Shown in pieces: positions 25,434 to 27,779 of a DNA stretch of 27,779 nucleotides. How positions within the stretch are numbered: the first letter of the stretch is position 1; each line of letters starts with the position of its first letter. The notes beneath the pieces are model-generated. The model had not been told where the DNA came from. It saw only the letters and a program-made list of their open reading frames with translations, and made no database searches. This DNA is from JBBRXJ01 sp038248505 (GTDB taxonomy: Bacteria; Bacteroidota; Bacteroidia; Bacteroidales; JBBRXJ01), in the NCBI GenBank assembly GCA_038248505.1, contig JBBRXJ010000046.1, positions 1 through 27,779 on the forward strand, given 5' to 3'. Position numbers and translations under genes: made by a program.

Positions 25434-26084
25434 ATGCAAATACTAAGACAGAATAAAACAGTAAATATTGGGTTACAAATAACTCTAGGCGTCATAATGT
25501 TAATAGGCTTAATTGGCTTATTTAAAACAGAGACAAGAGACTTTTTTATATCAAAAACTCCCTACCTTTTAATTGCTTGCACAATTGCTATTTTGTTTTA
25601 TCATGAAAAAATGAATCTGCAAAGCATTTTGATTTTTTGCGGAATTATTATTGGTGGATTAATAATAGAAATTGTGGGAGTCAATACTGGCTATCCATTT
25701 GGAAACTATTGGTACAACCGAACACTCGGTATTCAACTATTTAAAACACCTTTAATAATAGGTTTGAATTGGTTTATTCTCAGCTATTGTGTTTATTTTT
25801 TTCTGTTAAGTTATAAACTCAGTATTTGGACTTTATGCTCAACGGGGGCACTAATACTTACGGTATATGATCTGTTGCTTATTGAGCCTTTTGCAATAAA
25901 ATTTGGTTTATGGGAATGGGCACATATTGCAGTACCAATGATGAATTATGGGGGCTGGCTGATTAGCTCATGGGTATTTATGTTTATTTATGCAAAAACA
26001 GATATTATAAAAGCCAATACCATTGCCACTCCAATTCTTATAATGCTAACGGCATTTTTTACCTTTTCAATTATTATTGCTTAA
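25434..26084 (+). CDS. Carotenoid biosynthesis membrane protein, CruF/PF04240 type
   Basis: This 216-residue protein is almost entirely membrane helices (about six or seven). It carries the family motifs EIVGVNTGYPFGNYWYN (about 79-95), PLIIGLNWFILSYCVYF, YDLLLIEPFAIKFGLWEW and PMMNYGGWLISSW. Members include CruF-type hydratases, which add water to the ends of acyclic carotenoids such as in bacterioruberin or myxol routes. No other carotenoid genes (crtB, crtI, crtY) are in the window, so the product and even the reaction are uncertain. The gene stands alone, preceded by two strong inverted repeats and followed by convergent rarA. Confidence 0.85.
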   Translation: MQILRQNKTVNIGLQITLGVIMLIGLIGLFKTETRDFFISKTPYLLIACTIAILFYHEKMNLQSILIFCGIIIGGLIIEIVGVNTGYPFGNYWYNRTLGIQLFKTPLIIGLNWFILSYCVYFFLLSYKLSIWTLCSTGALILTVYDLLLIEPFAIKFGLWEWAHIAVPMMNYGGWLISSWVFMFIYAKTDIIKANTIATPILIMLTAFFTFSIIIA

Positions 26085-26149
26085 ACGAATCCTGTTTAAA
26101 ACAATAAATAATTCACACAAAATACAGAATTAATAAGTCATAAATAACA

Positions 26150-27445
26150 TTAATATCCGTATAATTTTCGCCATTGCTCCTGAAGCTTTTTAAGAATTTC
26201 AGTTTCACGCGGATTATTACCTGGCTCAAACAGACGTATCCCTTTCATACTTTCAGGCATAAAATTATCGGCAATAAAGTTTCCATCAAAATCATGTGCG
26301 TATTTATAATCTTTGCCATAGCCAATATCCTTCATTAAATGCGTAGGTGCGTTTCGCAAATGCAAGGGGACAGAAACTCCCCCAGTACGTTTCACCAAGC
26401 TCAAAGCATCATTAATGGCCGTATAAGCCGAATTACTTTTTGCAGATGTTGCTAAATAAATTACGGCTTCAGAAAGAATAATACGAGCTTCAGGCATTCC
26501 AATAACATCAATAGCCTGAAAACAACTATTTGCAATTAATAGAGCATTTGGATTAGCCAAACCAATATCTTCGGCCGCAAGAATTAGCATTCGTCGAGCA
26601 ATAAATTTAGGGTCTTCTCCCCCCTCTAACATCCTAGCAAGCCAGTACACAGCAGCATTTGGATCACTACCGCGCATTGATTTAATAAAAGCTGAAATAA
26701 CATCATAATGCTGTTCTCCATTTTTATCATATAATGCAATATTTTCCTGAAGCTTATTAACAACCAATTCATTTGTGATAATAATTGGCTTTCCCAAGCC
26801 TTGTGTATCTTGTTCTGAAACAACTACAAGTTCTAATATATTCAGCAATTTACGAGCATCGCCTCCACAAAAACGCAAAAGCGCATCGGTTTCTTGAAGT
26901 ATAATTTCAGTATTTTTTAATTCAACATCATATCCGATTGCTTGTTTTAGGATTAAAATAAGATCAGCACTCTCAAACGATTTAAGGATATATACTTGAC
27001 AGCGAGATAACAATGGAGAAATCACCTCAAATGAAGGATTTTCAGTTGTTGCTCCAATAAGGGTAATGGTTCCATCTTCAACTGCAGCCAACAATGAATC
27101 TTGTTGAGACTTATTAAAACGATGAATTTCATCAATAAACATAACAGGGCCTGGTTTATTGAAAAACTTATGTTTCTGCGCTTTCTCAATCGTCTCTCGA
27201 ATATCTTTTACACCACTATTTATTGCACTTAAAATATAGAATGGCCTTTGAAGTTGATTTGCGATTATGCGAGCAAGCGTGGTTTTACCTACCCCCGGTG
27301 GTCCCCACATAATAAATGAAGGAATATTTCCAGACTCAATACCCTTACGTAACACGCCTAATTCACCCACTAGATGCTGCTGCCCGACATATTTATCGAG
27401 CGTATTCGGACGCATTCTATCTGCTAGTGGTTGACTTGTATTCAT
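26150..27445 (-). CDS. rarA: Replication-associated recombination protein RarA (MgsA)
   Basis: From the ATG at 27445 the AAA+ ATPase has 431 residues, the normal RarA length. Visible motifs are the start PLADRMRPNTLDKYVGQQHL, Walker A WGPPGVGKTTLA, Walker B PVMFIDEIHRFNKSQQD, sensor 1 GATTENPSFE and the arginine-finger region PLLSRCQVY. The C-terminal tetramerisation region has KSMRGSDPNAAVYWLARML, AEDIGLANP, VYLATSAKSNSAY and PVPLHLRNAPT-like VPLHLRNAPTHLMKDIGYG. RarA acts at stalled replication forks together with RecA and SSB. An in-frame ATG at 27481 would add 12 residues (MHLNAKFITLAA), but the family usually starts a few residues before PLA-x-R-M-R-P. An insertion sequence begins some 170 bases upstream. 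Confidence 0.94.
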   Translation of the reverse strand: MNTSQPLADRMRPNTLDKYVGQQHLVGELGVLRKGIESGNIPSFIMWGPPGVGKTTLARIIANQLQRPFYILSAINSGVKDIRETIEKAQKHKFFNKPGPVMFIDEIHRFNKSQQDSLLAAVEDGTITLIGATTENPSFEVISPLLSRCQVYILKSFESADLILILKQAIGYDVELKNTEIILQETDALLRFCGGDARKLLNILELVVVSEQDTQGLGKPIIITNELVVNKLQENIALYDKNGEQHYDVISAFIKSMRGSDPNAAVYWLARMLEGGEDPKFIARRMLILAAEDIGLANPNALLIANSCFQAIDVIGMPEARIILSEAVIYLATSAKSNSAYTAINDALSLVKRTGGVSVPLHLRNAPTHLMKDIGYGKDYKYAHDFDGNFIADNFMPESMKGIRLFEPGNNPRETEILKKLQEQWRKLYGY

Positions 27446-27637
27446 TGCTGCTAAAGTAATGAATTTCGCGTTTAAATGCATCCGATTACATAAAGATATC
27501 TGACATACAAAAGGGAATGCTTGACTTTAAAAGCAATGATAAGTAACTATTGATTAATAACATACCAATCGAATAGATTTTATTTTCAATTACAACATAC
27601 ATTAATTATCACTGTTGTCCGGTAAAAAAATAAAAAG

Positions 27638-27663
27638 TGGGTTGGTCGGTTAGGACCAACCCA
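27638..27663 (+). promoter_or_regulatory. 10-bp hairpin inside the IS left end
   Basis: TGGGTTGGTC (27638-27647) pairs perfectly with GACCAACCCA (27654-27663) across a 6-base loop. It is by far the most GC-rich structure in its vicinity. It lies between the IS end and the transposase start. A terminator-like or transposase-control role is possible; no T-run follows. Confidence 0.65.
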
Positions 27664-27702
27664 GATGGTTATCTTAGGAGTAACTACACAACAAAAAAAA
27701 CC

Positions 27703-27779
27703 ATGAGTAAAAGTACAAATTTTACCGGACAGCCGATTCTTAATCAACTATTATTGTTCTTAGATAAGGGAAAGATTAG
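27703..27779 (+). CDS. Transposase N-terminus (IS4 family, DUF4372-like start), 3'-truncated by window edge
   Basis: Only 25 codons are visible: MSKSTNFTGQPILNQL followed by LLFLDKGKI. The N-F-[ST]-G-Q-P-[IV]-x-x-Q-L-L pattern is the usual opening of a group of Bacteroidota IS4-family transposases with a DUF4372-type N-terminal domain. The catalytic DDE domain lies outside the window. A purine-rich TTAGGAG (27674-27680) lies 22 bases before the ATG, rather far for a ribosome-binding site, so that role is unclear. Family assignment rests on this short motif only. Confidence 0.7.
   Translation, partial: MSKSTNFTGQPILNQLLLFLDKGKI

Larger units (their letters stand above)
27612..27779 (+). mobile_element. 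Left end of an insertion sequence, IS4-family type, cut by window edge
   Basis: The element probably starts at about 27612 with CTGTTGTCCGGTAAAA. This is followed by a strong 10-bp hairpin and then a transposase start. The transposase N-terminus resembles the IS4-family transposases common in Bacteroidota. The right end, and therefore the terminal inverted repeat and target duplication, lie outside the window, so the exact left boundary is uncertain by a few bases. The insertion lies upstream of rarA and points away from it. Confidence 0.75.

Noticed and set aside
1..27779. tRNA, rRNA or CRISPR arrays
   Set aside because: Reading through both strands gave no T-loop/acceptor-stem pattern, rRNA core sequence or regularly spaced repeats.

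Overview
The window is an AT-rich chromosomal segment from a member of the Bacteroidota. Four observations point there: a GldB-type gliding lipoprotein, a PorT-type outer-membrane barrel, weak or absent Shine-Dalgarno sequences with A-rich leaders, and several -7 boxes of the Bacteroidota form TAnnTTTG. The gene order birA / rsfS-ftsH-(small membrane protein)-cdsA-psd also fits that phylum. Genus cannot be resolved from sequence alone. No rRNA, tRNA or CRISPR array was seen.

Region 1 (1-4719) is sensory. It opens with the 3' end of a gene ending in a receiver domain. Then follow cheR, a soluble histidine-kinase-like ATPase, cheD and cheB, and after a 407-base AT-rich gap a SiaC-family (DUF1987) regulatory phosphoprotein. 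CheA, CheW, a chemoreceptor and flagellar genes are all absent here. The kinase-like protein has Asn where the phospho-accepting His should be, while its ATP-binding half looks intact. With the SiaC-type protein nearby, this is the most intriguing part of the window.

Region 2 (4765-12072) is housekeeping. A MurC-like Mur ligase and birA lie on the minus strand. The tightly packed plus-strand run rsfS-ftsH-membrane protein-cdsA-psd covers ribosome silencing, membrane proteolysis and phosphatidylethanolamine synthesis. rsfS and ftsH overlap out of frame by 140 bases.

Region 3 (12105-19146, all minus) reads, in transcription order, small copper-binding HMA protein, copA, nitroreductase, PatB-type C-S lyase/aminotransferase, korA, korB: copper export followed by redox, sulfur amino acid and ferredoxin-linked 2-oxoacid metabolism. 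Region 4 (19265-27445) holds gldB divergent from a PorT-type barrel gene, nadE, a small secreted protein, an RlmC-like RNA methyltransferase, ppnP, a CruF-type carotenoid protein and rarA. Two strong inverted repeats lie between ppnP and the carotenoid gene.

The right edge (from about 27612) is the left end of an insertion sequence with the first 25 codons of an apparent IS4-family transposase. The IS end is complementary to codons 6-10 of the transposase, which suggests an RNA structure that could block translation of read-through transcripts.
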